This document shows, piece by piece, positions 15,920 through 25,379 of a DNA stretch of 64,000 nt (the stretch's first letter is position 1; every line of letters starts with the position of its first letter). A program made the translations under genes and the position numbers. Under the pieces are notes generated by a model, which worked only from the letters and a program-made list of their open reading frames with translations, made no database searches and was not told the origin of the DNA. Origin of the DNA: Verrucomicrobiota bacterium (GTDB lineage: Bacteria > Verrucomicrobiota > Verrucomicrobiia > Limisphaerales > JADJPG01); the NCBI GenBank assembly GCA_016713365.1, contig JADJPG010000024.1, positions 1-64,000 on the forward strand, read 5' to 3'.

Positions 15920-17392
15920 ATGTTCGCCGTCGTTCACATTCCACAGTTCGCGTTGCAAGCCGCGCTCCGGCATGAGCTGGAATTGTGGCCGAAGCCGGTC
16001 GCGCTCATCGACCCAGAGCAAACGACCCCGCGCGTGTTCGAGGCCACCGAGGTCGCGCTGAAGTCCGGCGTCGCGATCGGTCAAACCGCGACGCAGGCGC
16101 TCGCCCGTTGCCGCGACGTCATCATTCGTCATCGTTCACTGATGCAGGAAGCCGCCGCCACGCAGGCTGTGCTGCAATCCGCCGACAGCTTCTCGCCCCA
16201 CATCGAGGCCACCGCGCCCGGCGTCTGCACGCTCGATCTGCGCGGGCTCACGGTCTTGAAGGACGCGGACGCGGCGAAGGTCACGGCGTGGGCGGCGCGA
16301 TTGCGTGAATCGATCGTCCGGCTGAACCTGCGCCCGCGCGTGGGCATCGGGCCGACGCCGAACGTCGCGCGTCACGCGGCGCGCTGGACGGAGACGGTGG
16401 AAATCGTCGGCGACGCCCGCGCGTTTATCGCGACGCTGCCGGTCGCGGCGCTGGAGCCGTCGAGCGACGTGGAGTTAATCCTGCACAAGTGGGGCATTCG
16501 CACCGTCGGCGAACTGATCGCGCTCGGGCAGGAAGCGCTAGCGGATCGGCTGGGGCTGGAGGCGTTCGCGCTCTTCGCTGCGGCGTCGGATAACTCCGTG
16601 CGCCTGCTCAAGCTCGTGCGACCGGAGGAACGCTTCGAGGAATCGTTCGACTTCGAGCAGCCGGTCGAGACGATGGAGCCGCTGTTGTTCCTGTTGAGAC
16701 GGTTCGTGGATCAGATCGGGCAACGACTCGAAACCACCGGCTTCGTCGCGGAGATGGTGACGCTGCGGCTGCGGTTGGACTCCGGCGAAGTCATCGAACG
16801 TCGACTACGCGTGCCGCAACCAACACGCGAGGCGAACGTGCTCTTCCGCATGTTGCAGACGCATCTGGAGACGCTGCGCACGGAGTCGCCCATCGTGATG
16901 GTGGCGCTGACGGTGGACCCGACGCGTCCGCAGCAAAAGCAGTTCGGACTCTTTGAAGTGGCGTTGCGCGATCCGCAGCAATTCCAGGAAACGCTCGCGC
17001 GACTGAGCGCGCTCGTCGGCGCCGAACGCGTCGGCTCGCCCGTGGTGGAGGACACGCATCGGCCGGACGCTTTCAAGCTGGTGCCGCCGGATTTCGAGGA
17101 CGCGCCGGTGCCGGTGAAGGCGACGAGCGTTCTGGCGGCGACGCCCCTGCGGCGCTTGCGTCCGGCGGTGGCGGCGCAAGTGGAGGGCGAGCAAGCGCCG
17201 GTGTCACTGCAATGCTCCCTTGCGAACGGGAAGCTGAAGATCGCGGTGGGGCCGTGGCGCAGTTCCGGTCAATGGTGGGAGGCGGGCAAGGTGTGGTCGC
17301 GCGACGAGTGGGACGTGGCGACGCGCGACGGCAAGGTGCTGCGCTTGGTGAAGCGTCCGGAAGGCTGGTTCGTGGAAGGAGTGCTGGATTGA
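15920..17392 (+). CDS. imuB: ImuB, catalytically inactive Y-family polymerase-like protein
   Basis: The 490-aa protein has the Y-family fold, with a palm/fingers region, LNLRPRVGIGPTPNVARHAA (about residues 135-154), and a helix-hairpin-helix region, ILHKWGIRTVGELIALGQ. The active-site acids are missing: the usual first Asp motif is replaced by VHIPQFAL, and the usual SxDE by CTLDLRGL. This is the hallmark of ImuB, which acts as a scaffold linking the beta clamp, ImuA and DnaE2. A possible clamp-binding peptide is QQKQFGLFEVAL (about 335-346). The stop overlaps the start of the GIY-YIG gene (TGATG), implying translational coupling. Confidence 0.9.
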   Translation: MFAVVHIPQFALQAALRHELELWPKPVALIDPEQTTPRVFEATEVALKSGVAIGQTATQALARCRDVIIRHRSLMQEAAATQAVLQSADSFSPHIEATAPGVCTLDLRGLTVLKDADAAKVTAWAARLRESIVRLNLRPRVGIGPTPNVARHAARWTETVEIVGDARAFIATLPVAALEPSSDVELILHKWGIRTVGELIALGQEALADRLGLEAFALFAAASDNSVRLLKLVRPEERFEESFDFEQPVETMEPLLFLLRRFVDQIGQRLETTGFVAEMVTLRLRLDSGEVIERRLRVPQPTREANVLFRMLQTHLETLRTESPIVMVALTVDPTRPQQKQFGLFEVALRDPQQFQETLARLSALVGAERVGSPVVEDTHRPDAFKLVPPDFEDAPVPVKATSVLAATPLRRLRPAVAAQVEGEQAPVSLQCSLANGKLKIAVGPWRSSGQWWEAGKVWSRDEWDVATRDGKVLRLVKRPEGWFVEGVLD

Positions 17393-18165
17393 TGGAAAAG
17401 CAGCTCGTCATGTTCGCGCCGAAGGAGCCGCTGGTGGAACGGTTCGGCGCGGAGTTCTTCCGGGAGGTGCCGGAGCGTCCGGGTGTTTATCTTTTGTGCG
17501 GCGCTGGCTCAGGCGTGCTCTACGTCGGCAAGGCGAAGAACCTGCGCCAGCGCCTTGGCGATTATCGTTCGGCCAATCTTGACGCCGTTCCCCGCAAGCT
17601 GCGCCGTCTGCTCTGCGCGGTGGAACGGATTCTCTGGGACGAATGCGCGGACGAATCCGCTGCGTTGGAGCGCGAGCGAGAATTGCTGCTGACGTTGCAA
17701 CCACGCTTCAACACCGTGGGCGTGCGTGCGGCGCGACGAGCCCCGATCGGCTGGCGCGTGGGGCAGGGCACCGTGACGCTCGGCTGCGGCGCGGTGGTGA
17801 ATGACTGGCCCGGGCGATTCGGCCCGACCGTGGGCGCGACGAGGATTCACGCGTCCCTGTTGCGGCTGTTGTGGTGGACGCTGCATCCCACCGGGCATTG
17901 GGCGGAGATGCCGCGGGTGCTGCGTGCCGGACGTTGTCCGGGTGAGTGGAATTTTTCCTCCGCTGAAGCTGCGGAGGTGGGAGAACGGTTGTCGCTGTTC
18001 TTCCGTGGCGCATCACCGGAACTGGTGGAGTGGTTTGTCTGGAGCGCGGCGCGGCGGACGCCGTTTGAGCGGCAATGGATCGCGCAGGATGCTGGCTGGT
18101 TGCTGGAGTTCTACGAGAAGTCGTGCGTGGAACCGGTGAAGGAGGACGATGTCCAGCTACATTGA
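17392..18165 (+). CDS. GIY-YIG nuclease-domain protein embedded in the imuAB-dnaE2 operon
   Basis: A 257-aa protein whose N-terminal part is a GIY-YIG nuclease domain like that of UvrC and Cho: RPGVYLL (about residue 29), LYVGKAKNLRQRLGDY (about 43-58), and the catalytic-type glutamate in AALERERELL (about 87-96). The region after residue 105 has no family I recognise and lacks the UvrC RNase H-like and helix-hairpin-helix domains. ATG 17392 overlaps the imuB stop, and the 3' end overlaps dnaE2 by 17 bp, so it is part of the same translation unit. An incision or branch-processing role during lesion bypass is an inference from context. Confidence 0.85.
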   Translation: MEKQLVMFAPKEPLVERFGAEFFREVPERPGVYLLCGAGSGVLYVGKAKNLRQRLGDYRSANLDAVPRKLRRLLCAVERILWDECADESAALERERELLLTLQPRFNTVGVRAARRAPIGWRVGQGTVTLGCGAVVNDWPGRFGPTVGATRIHASLLRLLWWTLHPTGHWAEMPRVLRAGRCPGEWNFSSAEAAEVGERLSLFFRGASPELVEWFVWSAARRTPFERQWIAQDAGWLLEFYEKSCVEPVKEDDVQLH

Positions 18166-21100
18166 ACTGCACGCACGCAGCGCCTTCAGCTTCCTGCGCG
18201 GCGGCTCGCTGCCGGAACAGCTGGCGGAAAGGGCCGCGGCGTTGGAACTCCCCTCGCTGGCGGTGTGTGATCGCATGGGCGTGTATGGCGCGCCGCGATT
18301 GACGAGCACGGCGAAGGAGGCGGGTATCCGGCCTATCATTGGATCGGAGTTGGTGATGGACGACGGCTCCGTGCTTCCGGTGCTGGTGGAATCGCGCACG
18401 GGTTACCAAAACCTCTGCGCGCTGCTGACGCAGGCGCATCTGCGCGCGCCGAAGGGCGAAGGCGTGGTGCGCTGGGAGGAATTGCCGGAGTTCGCGAGCG
18501 GTCTAGTGGCGTTGACTGGCGATGTGGAGGGACCGTTGGTGCGAAGCGTTCTGCAAACCGGCGCGCAGCCAGAACCGGGCGCGTGTGTGCAGCGGTTGGT
18601 GCGAACGTTCGGCGAACGGAATGTGTTCGTGGAAGTTCAGCGGCACCGGCAACGCGACGAGGAGCGCATCAATGATCGACTGATCGATCTGGCGCGCGCG
18701 CATCGGTTGCCATTGCTGGCGACGAACGGCGTGATGCACGCGACGCCGGAGGGGCGGCAGATTGCGGACGTGTTCACCTGCCTGCGACATCACACGACGC
18801 TCGATGGTGCCGGGCGGTTGCTGGCGCTGAACTCCGAGCGGCATCTCAAGCGCGGCGATGAGATGACGGCGCTGTTCGCGGATCTGCCGGAGGCGATTCT
18901 CAACACGACGCGGCTGGCGGAACGGTTGAGCTTCACGTTGAGTGATCTGGGCTACGAATTTCCGAAGTTCCCGGTGGGCACGGGCGAAACGATGGAGGGC
19001 GTGCTGCGTGAATGGACGCTGCGTGGAGCGCGGGGACGTTATGGTGGGACGATTCCGGAGAAGGTTCGCGCGCTGCTGGAGAAGGAGCTCGCGCTGATCA
19101 ACAAGCTCGGGTTCGCCGGATACTTTCTCATCGTGGCGGACATCGTTCGCTTCTGTCGCGAGAATGACATTCTCGCGCAGGGTCGCGGCAGTGCGGCCAA
19201 CAGCGCGGTGTGTTTCTGCCTCGGGATCACTGCGGTGGACCCTTTGAAGTTCAATGTGCTCTTCGAGCGGTTTCTGACAGAGAGCCGCAAAGGCTGGCCG
19301 GACATCGACATCGATCTGCCCAGCGGCGAACGGCGCGAGCGCGTGATTCAGGAAGTTTACCGGCGCTACGGTCCGCACGGCGCGGCGATGACGGGCACGG
19401 TCATCACCTATCGCGGTCGCAGCGCGGCGCGGGAGCTGGGCAAGGTGCTCGGGTTTCCCGTGGATGTGCTGGAACGTTTCTCCGGCTTGTTTGCGAACGG
19501 GGACTTCCCGCACACGCTCGATTTGATCGCGCAAATGGAGCAGGCGGGACTGGCGCAAACGCATCCGCGCGCGGAAGTCTTCGCGGAGCTTTATCAACAG
19601 ATGCGCCGGTTGCCGCGGCATCTCGGGCAGCATTCGGGCGGAATGATTATTTGCCAGGGCGCGCTGAATCGCGTGGTGCCGCTGGAGAACGCTGCGATGG
19701 CTGGTCGCGTGGTGGCGCAGTGGGACAAGGACGATTGCGAGGAGCTGGGCATCATCAAGGTGGACTTGCTCGGGCTCGGGATGATGGCGGCGTTGCAGGA
19801 TATGGTGACGCTCACGGCGGAACGCGGTCGGCCGATCGATCTCGCGCAGTTGCCGGAGGACGACGCCGAGACGTTCGCGCTGATGCAGCGGGCGGATACC
19901 ATCGGCGTGTTCCAGATCGAGAGCCGCGCGCAGATGGCGACGTTGCCGCGGATGAAGCCGAAGTGTTTCTACGATCTTGTGATCGAAGTGGCCATCATCC
20001 GGCCAGGGCCGATTCAAGGTGATCTGGCGCATCCGTTTCTGCGGCGCAAGAACGGCGAGGAGGCGGTGGATTACTACGGAGCGGAGGCGAAGCTGGAGCC
20101 GGTTTTGAAGCGCACGTTGGGCGTGCCGTTGTTCCAGGAACAGATGCTGGAAATGGCGATGGTGATGGCGAGTTTCACCGGCGAAGAGGCGGAGGAACTG
20201 CGTCGTGCCATGAGCTTCCATCGCTCGGAGGAACGGATGCGTCGCGCCGAAACGAAACTGCGGGCCGCGATGGATCGGGCTGGAGTTGCGCCGACGATCA
20301 GCGATCGCATTGTGAAGGCGGTGAGTTCCTTCGCGCTCTACGGCTTCCCGGAATCGCACGCGATCAGCTTCGCGCATCTGGCGTATGCGAGCGCGTATCT
20401 GAAGGTGCATCGCGCACCGGAGTTTTACTGCGCGCTGATGAACAACCAGCCGATGGGGTTCTATTCGCCGGCGACGCTGGTGAAGGACGCGAAGCGGCAC
20501 GGCGTGAATGTGCGTCCGGTGTGCATCGCGCGCTCGGACTGGTTCACAACGATCGAGCCGGACGGCGCGCTGCGGCTGGGGTTGCGTCAGGTGCAGGGGC
20601 TGAATCACGGGCGTGCGGAGGAGTTGATCGCGGAGCGTGAGCGGGCGCCGTTTTCCTCCATGGATGATTTGCGGCGGCGAACCAAGTTATCGAAGGACGA
20701 GTTGCGGACGCTGGCGGAGATTGGCGCCTTGAACTCGTTGAGCGAACATCGGCGCGCGGCGTTATGGGAGGCGGAGCGGACGGTTCGGGCGGATGATTTG
20801 TTTTCGAAGTTCGCAGGGCAGGATCAAAACACCGAAAACCACGATCCAAAAATCGATGTGGCTCTGAAGGAGGAGGACGCCGCCCCATTGCGGCCGATGG
20901 ATGCGTTTGAGCGGACGTTTGCGGATTACTCGGGGCTGCGGCTGACGACGGGACCGCATCCGATGGCGCTGGTGCGGGAGCGCTTGGAGGATGTTTGGCG
21001 GGCGGGCGATTTGAAACGGGCGAACGATGGTGACTACGTGCGCGTGGCGGGGCAGGTGATCTGTCGTCAACGACCGGGCACGGCGAAGGGTGTTTGCTTC

Positions 21101-21310
21101 GTGAGCCTCGAAGACGAAACGGGCATCTCCAATTTCATCGTGGCGCCGGCGATGTTTGAAGCCGAGCGGCTGAAGATTACGACGGAACCATTTCTCCTGA
21201 TGGAAGGCGTGGTGCAGAACCGCCACGGAACGATTCACATCCAGGCACGCAAAGTGGAGGCGCTGGTTTACGCCGGGCTGGACGCCGTCGAGTCACACGA
21301 CTTCCACTGA
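18149..21310 (+). CDS. dnaE2: Error-prone DNA polymerase DnaE2
   Basis: A 1053-aa C-family DNA polymerase, the size of DnaE2 rather than of DnaE1. It begins with a reduced PHP domain (YIELHARSAFSFLRGGS) and carries the polymerase motifs LAQGRGSAANSAVCFCLGI (about residue 340) and WPDIDIDLPSGERRE (about 385), where the PDxDxD catalytic acids are intact. It ends with a helix-hairpin-helix region (LRLGLRQVQGLNHGRAEELI, about 810) and an OB-fold (YVRVAGQVICRQRPGTAKG, about 964). It is the last gene of the imuA-imuB-GIY-YIG-dnaE2 operon and is expected to synthesise across lesions together with ImuB. It converges with a response regulator gene 8 bp away. Confidence 0.95.
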   Translation: MSSYIELHARSAFSFLRGGSLPEQLAERAAALELPSLAVCDRMGVYGAPRLTSTAKEAGIRPIIGSELVMDDGSVLPVLVESRTGYQNLCALLTQAHLRAPKGEGVVRWEELPEFASGLVALTGDVEGPLVRSVLQTGAQPEPGACVQRLVRTFGERNVFVEVQRHRQRDEERINDRLIDLARAHRLPLLATNGVMHATPEGRQIADVFTCLRHHTTLDGAGRLLALNSERHLKRGDEMTALFADLPEAILNTTRLAERLSFTLSDLGYEFPKFPVGTGETMEGVLREWTLRGARGRYGGTIPEKVRALLEKELALINKLGFAGYFLIVADIVRFCRENDILAQGRGSAANSAVCFCLGITAVDPLKFNVLFERFLTESRKGWPDIDIDLPSGERRERVIQEVYRRYGPHGAAMTGTVITYRGRSAARELGKVLGFPVDVLERFSGLFANGDFPHTLDLIAQMEQAGLAQTHPRAEVFAELYQQMRRLPRHLGQHSGGMIICQGALNRVVPLENAAMAGRVVAQWDKDDCEELGIIKVDLLGLGMMAALQDMVTLTAERGRPIDLAQLPEDDAETFALMQRADTIGVFQIESRAQMATLPRMKPKCFYDLVIEVAIIRPGPIQGDLAHPFLRRKNGEEAVDYYGAEAKLEPVLKRTLGVPLFQEQMLEMAMVMASFTGEEAEELRRAMSFHRSEERMRRAETKLRAAMDRAGVAPTISDRIVKAVSSFALYGFPESHAISFAHLAYASAYLKVHRAPEFYCALMNNQPMGFYSPATLVKDAKRHGVNVRPVCIARSDWFTTIEPDGALRLGLRQVQGLNHGRAEELIAERERAPFSSMDDLRRRTKLSKDELRTLAEIGALNSLSEHRRAALWEAERTVRADDLFSKFAGQDQNTENHDPKIDVALKEEDAAPLRPMDAFERTFADYSGLRLTTGPHPMALVRERLEDVWRAGDLKRANDGDYVRVAGQVICRQRPGTAKGVCFVSLEDETGISNFIVAPAMFEAERLKITTEPFLLMEGVVQNRHGTIHIQARKVEALVYAGLDAVESHDFH

Positions 21311-21318
21311 AACGAGCG

Positions 21319-21990
21319 TTACGGCATCGAGGTCATGCCTCGTGCGATGGCGTATTTGGTCAGGCCTGCCACGGTGTGGATGTCGAGCTTGCGCATAATG
21401 CGTTCGCGGTGCGTCTCAATGGTGCGCACGCCAATGCCGAGCCGGTCGGCGATCTGTTTGTTGAGAAGACCTTCCGCGATGAGTGAAAGAACCTCGCGCT
21501 CGCGATCGGTGAGTGGCTGTTGTTCTGCGCCATTCGCCGCGCGGCGGGTGCCGTCGGTCATTTCCTGAACGAGAACCTTGGAGACGGAGGGGCTGAAGTA
21601 AACCTCACCGTTGTGCACCGCCTTGATCGCGCTGACGAGTTCCGCGGGGGCGCTGTCCTTGAGCATGTAACCACGCGCGCCGGAGCGGACGACTTGCGCG
21701 ATGTATTCCTTGCTCTCGTGCATGGTGAGAATGAGCACCTTGGCGTTGGGCACCTGCTTGCGGATGTGTCCGATGGCTTCGAGGCCGTTCATGTGCGGCA
21801 TCGAGATGTCCATGAGGATCACGTCGGGCAGCGTGAGCTTCGCCTTGCGCAGGGCGTCCTGACCGTTGGAGGCGTCGCCCACAACCTCGAACTCGGGTTG
21901 CGCGCACAGGTGAGATTTGATTCCGTCGAGCACGATCGGATGATCGTCCACGAGCAGAAGGCGAATTTTGCTGGGCTTATCCTTTTTCAC
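21319..21990 (-). CDS. NarL/FixJ-type response regulator with LuxR DNA-binding domain
   Basis: A 223-aa response regulator. The receiver domain has LLLVDDHPIVLDGIK (about residues 10-24), the phosphorylated-aspartate block VILMDISMPHMNGLEAI (about 55-71) and a K in YMLKDSAPAELV. The LuxR-type helix-turn-helix is LTDREREVLSLIAEGLLNKQ (about 160-179) followed by IADRLGIGVRTIETHR. It starts at a GTG (21990) overlapping the histidine kinase 3' end by 14 bp, so the two are a co-translated two-component pair. Target genes are not predictable from the sequence. Confidence 0.93.
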   Translation of the reverse strand: MKKDKPSKIRLLLVDDHPIVLDGIKSHLCAQPEFEVVGDASNGQDALRKAKLTLPDVILMDISMPHMNGLEAIGHIRKQVPNAKVLILTMHESKEYIAQVVRSGARGYMLKDSAPAELVSAIKAVHNGEVYFSPSVSKVLVQEMTDGTRRAANGAEQQPLTDREREVLSLIAEGLLNKQIADRLGIGVRTIETHRERIMRKLDIHTVAGLTKYAIARGMTSMP

Positions 21991-23459
21991 CGGTGGTTTT
22001 GTGTTTGGAGGTTTCGTTGTTTCTTAAAGGCATCTCGACGACGATCTCGGTGCCCGATCCGGGCATGGAACGGAGCTGGCAATGGCCACCGAGCAAGGCC
22101 GCGCGCTCGCGCATGTCGACAAGTCCCATGCCGCCGCCTTTTGCGGTGCGGCGGGGGCGGGGCGCGATGGGATCGAATCCGCAACCATTGTCGGCAATGG
22201 CGGCGCAGAGTTTGGAGGCCTGCCGCGCTAGTCGGAGGGAAACCTTCGTGGCGCGGGAGTGCTTCTCGATGTTCCCGAGTGCCTCTTGAATGATGCGATA
22301 GAGGTTCAGTTCGATGTCGTCGGGAATGGCCTTGGGCAGTCGATTGAGCGACAGGTTCACCGCCATGCCGGTGCGTTCGCCAAACTCGGCGCAAAGGCTC
22401 CGCAGGGCAGGGGCGAGGCCGAGATCGTCGAGTTCGCTGGGGCGGAGGTTGCGCGAGATGCGCCGGACTTCTCCGATGGCTTTCTCGAGGGCGGCTTTGG
22501 CCTTGAGCGTGTCGCGCCACGTGCCTTCATCGCTGGCGGCCACTTTCTCCTCGATGGCTTGCAGGCGGAATTTCACGGAGGACAGAATCTGAATCACGCT
22601 GTCGTGAAGTTCACGCGCCACGCGGCGGCGTTCGGCTTCCTGGGCTTCGCGGATCAACGTGGGCAGGCGCCGCAGGGTTTCCTCGGATTCCTTCCGGCGC
22701 GTGATGTCGCGGGAAATGATGACGGCGCGTTGAGGCTGATTCTGCTCGTCGAAGATCCAGCTGCCGATCGATTCGAAAATACGGTAGCTGCCGTCCTGAT
22801 GGCGGATGCGAATCTCGGCGGTGCGGCTCTCGCGGTGGAGGAGCGATTGTTCCCGGTGCTGGCGAGGCTGCGCGATCTTCCGGGTGGACGAGATCGATTA
22901 ATTGCGTGCCGGACAATTCCTCGGGCGGATATCCGAGGCTCGTACGATGCGAGGGGCTGGCGTAGAGGAAGCATCCATCGATGTCCACGAGGCTGATCAA
23001 GTCCCGCGTGTTCTCGGCGATCAGCCGGTATTGTTCCTCGCTTCGCCGCAGCGCTGCCTCGGCGTCGAGACTGGCGCGTTCCATCGTTTTCTTTTGCAGC
23101 GCATTCTTAATCGAGGTGGGTAGGCGTTTGAGGCTGACTTTGAGAATGTAATCGTCGGCGCCTTCGCGGATGCATTCCACGGCGACTTCCTCGGAGCGAG
23201 TGCCGGTGACAAGGATGAACGGGATGTCGAGGCTGAGCTTGCGGAGGAGTTGGAGGGCTTCGAGGGCGTTGAAGGTGGGCAGCGTGAAGTCGGAGAGAAT
23301 GATATCCGGGTGGGCGTCGTTAAGCGCGGCGAGAAAGGATTCCCGGGTGCAGATGCGACGAGTGCGGAAGCGCAAGCCGGCCTCGCGCAGTTCAGCTTCG
23401 ATAAACTCTGCGTCGTGAGCGACGTCCTCAATGATGAGTATGTCGAGTTCCTTCTTCAT
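21977..23459 (-). pseudogene. Receiver-PAS-histidine kinase (HisKA_3 type), interrupted by one frameshift
   Basis: Read across one frame change this is a hybrid sensor kinase of about 493 aa. The first part has a receiver domain (ILIIEDVAHDAEFIEAEL, phospho-site ILSDFTLPTFNALEAL) and a PAS domain (YRLIAENTRDLISLVDIDG to DLVHPEDR). After about 22860 the frame becomes nonsense, but the neighbouring frame continues the PAS fold (IRIRHQDGSYRIFESIGSW, then VIISRDITRRKESEE). It then runs straight into the kinase: RRRVARELHDSVIQILSSV (histidine box) and an ATP-binding domain (IADNGCGFD, GMGLVDMRERA). One indel near 22855-22865 would restore it. It overlaps the response regulator by 14 bp. Either assembly error or a recent mutation. 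Confidence 0.8.
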
Positions 23460-23602
23460 GCTCCCCGCGGTGGATCATCATGATCCGATGCCCGTCCTTC
23501 CTTAACAGCGTCGTCGCGTATGGTCGAGGGAATTCCCGAAATGCTCATGCGCACGAGGGAGGTCGCGAGGGTGATTTACGCCATGCGATGGTCTTTGAGC
23601 GC

Positions 23603-23938
23603 TCACTGGTTTTGTCGCGTGCTGGCCAGAATCCAGTCGAGGTAACGGGGTGTGCTGGAATCGAGCGTGAGGGAAATGATCTCCGGCGTATCGTAGGGGT
23701 GGAGGTCGAGGACGAGTTTCTCGAGCGCGGCGAGGTGGCGTCGCGTGGTCTTGAACAGGATGAGAAGCTCGCTGCTGCGTTCGAGCTTTCCCTGCCACCA
23801 GTAGTGAGATTCGAGGCTGGGAACAATATTCGCGCAGGCAATGAGTTTGGCCGTGAGGGCGGCTTTGGCGAGGGAGCGTGCGGTTTTGCGATTCGGTGCG
23901 GTGACAAGAACGAGTCGGATGGTGCGCGCGGATTTCAT
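23603..23938 (-). CDS. cutA: CutA-like divalent cation tolerance protein
   Basis: A 111-aa protein of the CutA family (trimeric, PII-like fold). The diagnostic block is ACANIVPSLESHYWWQGKLE (about residues 36-55), followed by RSSELLILFKT and DLHPYDTPEIISL, close to the usual HPYExPEI motif. The start at ATG 23938 (MKSARTIRLVLVTAP) gives the normal family length; the frame is open further upstream. CutA is associated with copper and heavy-metal tolerance in E. coli, but its biochemical role is unsettled. It is divergent from the secreted protein gene starting at 24045. Confidence 0.92.
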   Translation of the reverse strand: MKSARTIRLVLVTAPNRKTARSLAKAALTAKLIACANIVPSLESHYWWQGKLERSSELLILFKTTRRHLAALEKLVLDLHPYDTPEIISLTLDSSTPRYLDWILASTRQNQ

Positions 23939-24044
23939 GCGAGCTAGAGGAAGGTCAATGCGCGCAGCGCGCAAGGATTTGTTCAGCGCGGACATTGCGG
24001 TTGAGATGAGACCAGTTCGGGGTATCGTTGGACGGATTCAATTT

Positions 24045-25370
24045 ATGATCGTGCGGGCTGGCTTGGCGCTTGGATGGTTGGCGGTGTGGACTGTCGCTAC
24101 GACGATGGCGCGGGAGGGGTATGTGGAGACGCGGGATGGTCAGGTATTCGAGGGACATCTCCGATTTGAATCGAATGTGGTGGTGGTGGCGAATGCCGAA
24201 CGACTCTTGCGGGTGGAGGTGGCGCTGACGAATCTGGCCGGGCTGACGTTCTTGTCGACGACGGAGATGGAACTTCCGTTCGGTGCTGGTGCGTTGGTGG
24301 AGACAGGCGAACTCCCGCGTCCGTGGGTTCATGACGACGTTGGAAGTGTTCGCCGCGCTGGTGATGCGGAGTTTCGGCGGGGAGCATTCCGAGTTCGGAG
24401 CGCGGGCACGAATACGGTGGGAATGGCGGACTCGTGTCATTGGGTCTTCCAGCCGATGGCGGATCGCGGCGAGGTGGTGGCGCGGATCTCCAAGGTTCAA
24501 TTGACGGATCCGTGGGCGCGAGCGGGTTTGATGATGCGAGAGAGCCTGGATGCGGGATCGCGAAGTGTGTTCGTTTCGGTATCGGCCGCGCGTGGCGGTG
24601 TGTTTCAGTGGAGGGAAAGTTTCAATGGCGAGACGGAGGTTTCCATGGATCGCGCCAGTTCGGTGCCGACGTGGTTAAAGATCAAGCGCGATGGCGATGT
24701 CTTCACCGCATTGAAGTCGCGCAACGGAATGCAATGGACGCTCGTGGATCGCGTGACGATGCGGATGTCGAAGGATTATTATGCGGGCCTGGCGGTCGTC
24801 TCCGTGCGCGGCGATCGGTTGAACGAGTCGGTGTTTGAATACGTAGAGGCGGGCGCGTCGCTGCGCAATCGCTGGTTCAAACCGCAGGTGGAATTATTGA
24901 GCGGATCATCACGCGTGGGTTACCTGACTGCGATGGATGATTCGACAATCTATTTTGAGAATGCTCTCGGTCGCGAGGTGTTGTCCCGGTCGAGCGTGGT
25001 GAACATTCGCTTTCAACCGGTGCCATCGCGACACAGCGCACCCCTGAATCAGCAACGCGCGGGTGTGCTGCTGGCGGGCGGGGAATTCGTGGAGGGAGAT
25101 TGCCGGGGGATTGATCATGGCCGTGTCACTGTAAGCTCCGTGCCGCTGGGCTTGGTGCAATATGATGTGAACAGCGAAGTGCTGGCGGTGGTGTTGCGCA
25201 AACGCGTCGCCTCGGATGGCTATTCGTATGAGGTGAAACTGAACGACGGTTCGTCGTGGCGTAGTCGCGAATTGGAGATTGAGCGTCTCGGCGTGGTGAT
25301 TCGTGAGCCGAGGCTCGGTCGAAAATTTATTCCGCTCCACGAGATCGCGGAGTTCCGACGGCGCTCGTGA
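24045..25370 (+). CDS. Secreted protein with a DUF1349-like beta-sandwich, unknown function
   Basis: A 441-aa protein with a signal peptide starting at ATG 24045 (MIVRAGLALGWLAVWTVATT). The N-terminal part (GYVETRDGQVFEGHLRFESN) resembles the short beta domain of SLA1/PQQ-like accessory proteins. Residues about 125-260 (CHWVFQPMADRGEVVARIS, then ARAGLMMRESLDAGSRSVFV and LKIKRDGDVFTALKSRNG) match the DUF1349-type concanavalin-like fold seen in many secreted glycan-associated proteins. The C-terminal half repeats a short motif about a modified residue or substrate (VLLAGGEFVEGDCRGIDHGR, VKLNDGSSWRSRELEI). No catalytic residues can be assigned. It converges with the RibD-like gene 9 bp away. Confidence 0.65.
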   Translation: MIVRAGLALGWLAVWTVATTMAREGYVETRDGQVFEGHLRFESNVVVVANAERLLRVEVALTNLAGLTFLSTTEMELPFGAGALVETGELPRPWVHDDVGSVRRAGDAEFRRGAFRVRSAGTNTVGMADSCHWVFQPMADRGEVVARISKVQLTDPWARAGLMMRESLDAGSRSVFVSVSAARGGVFQWRESFNGETEVSMDRASSVPTWLKIKRDGDVFTALKSRNGMQWTLVDRVTMRMSKDYYAGLAVVSVRGDRLNESVFEYVEAGASLRNRWFKPQVELLSGSSRVGYLTAMDDSTIYFENALGREVLSRSSVVNIRFQPVPSRHSAPLNQQRAGVLLAGGEFVEGDCRGIDHGRVTVSSVPLGLVQYDVNSEVLAVVLRKRVASDGYSYEVKLNDGSSWRSRELEIERLGVVIREPRLGRKFIPLHEIAEFRRRS

Positions 25371-25379
25371 CGCGGGAGC

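Noticed and set aside
18503..20608. A 701-aa minus-strand frame opposite dnaE2
   Set aside because: It is a high-GC shadow frame, rich in Arg, His and Gln, with no recognisable domain; dnaE2 is certain on the other strand.
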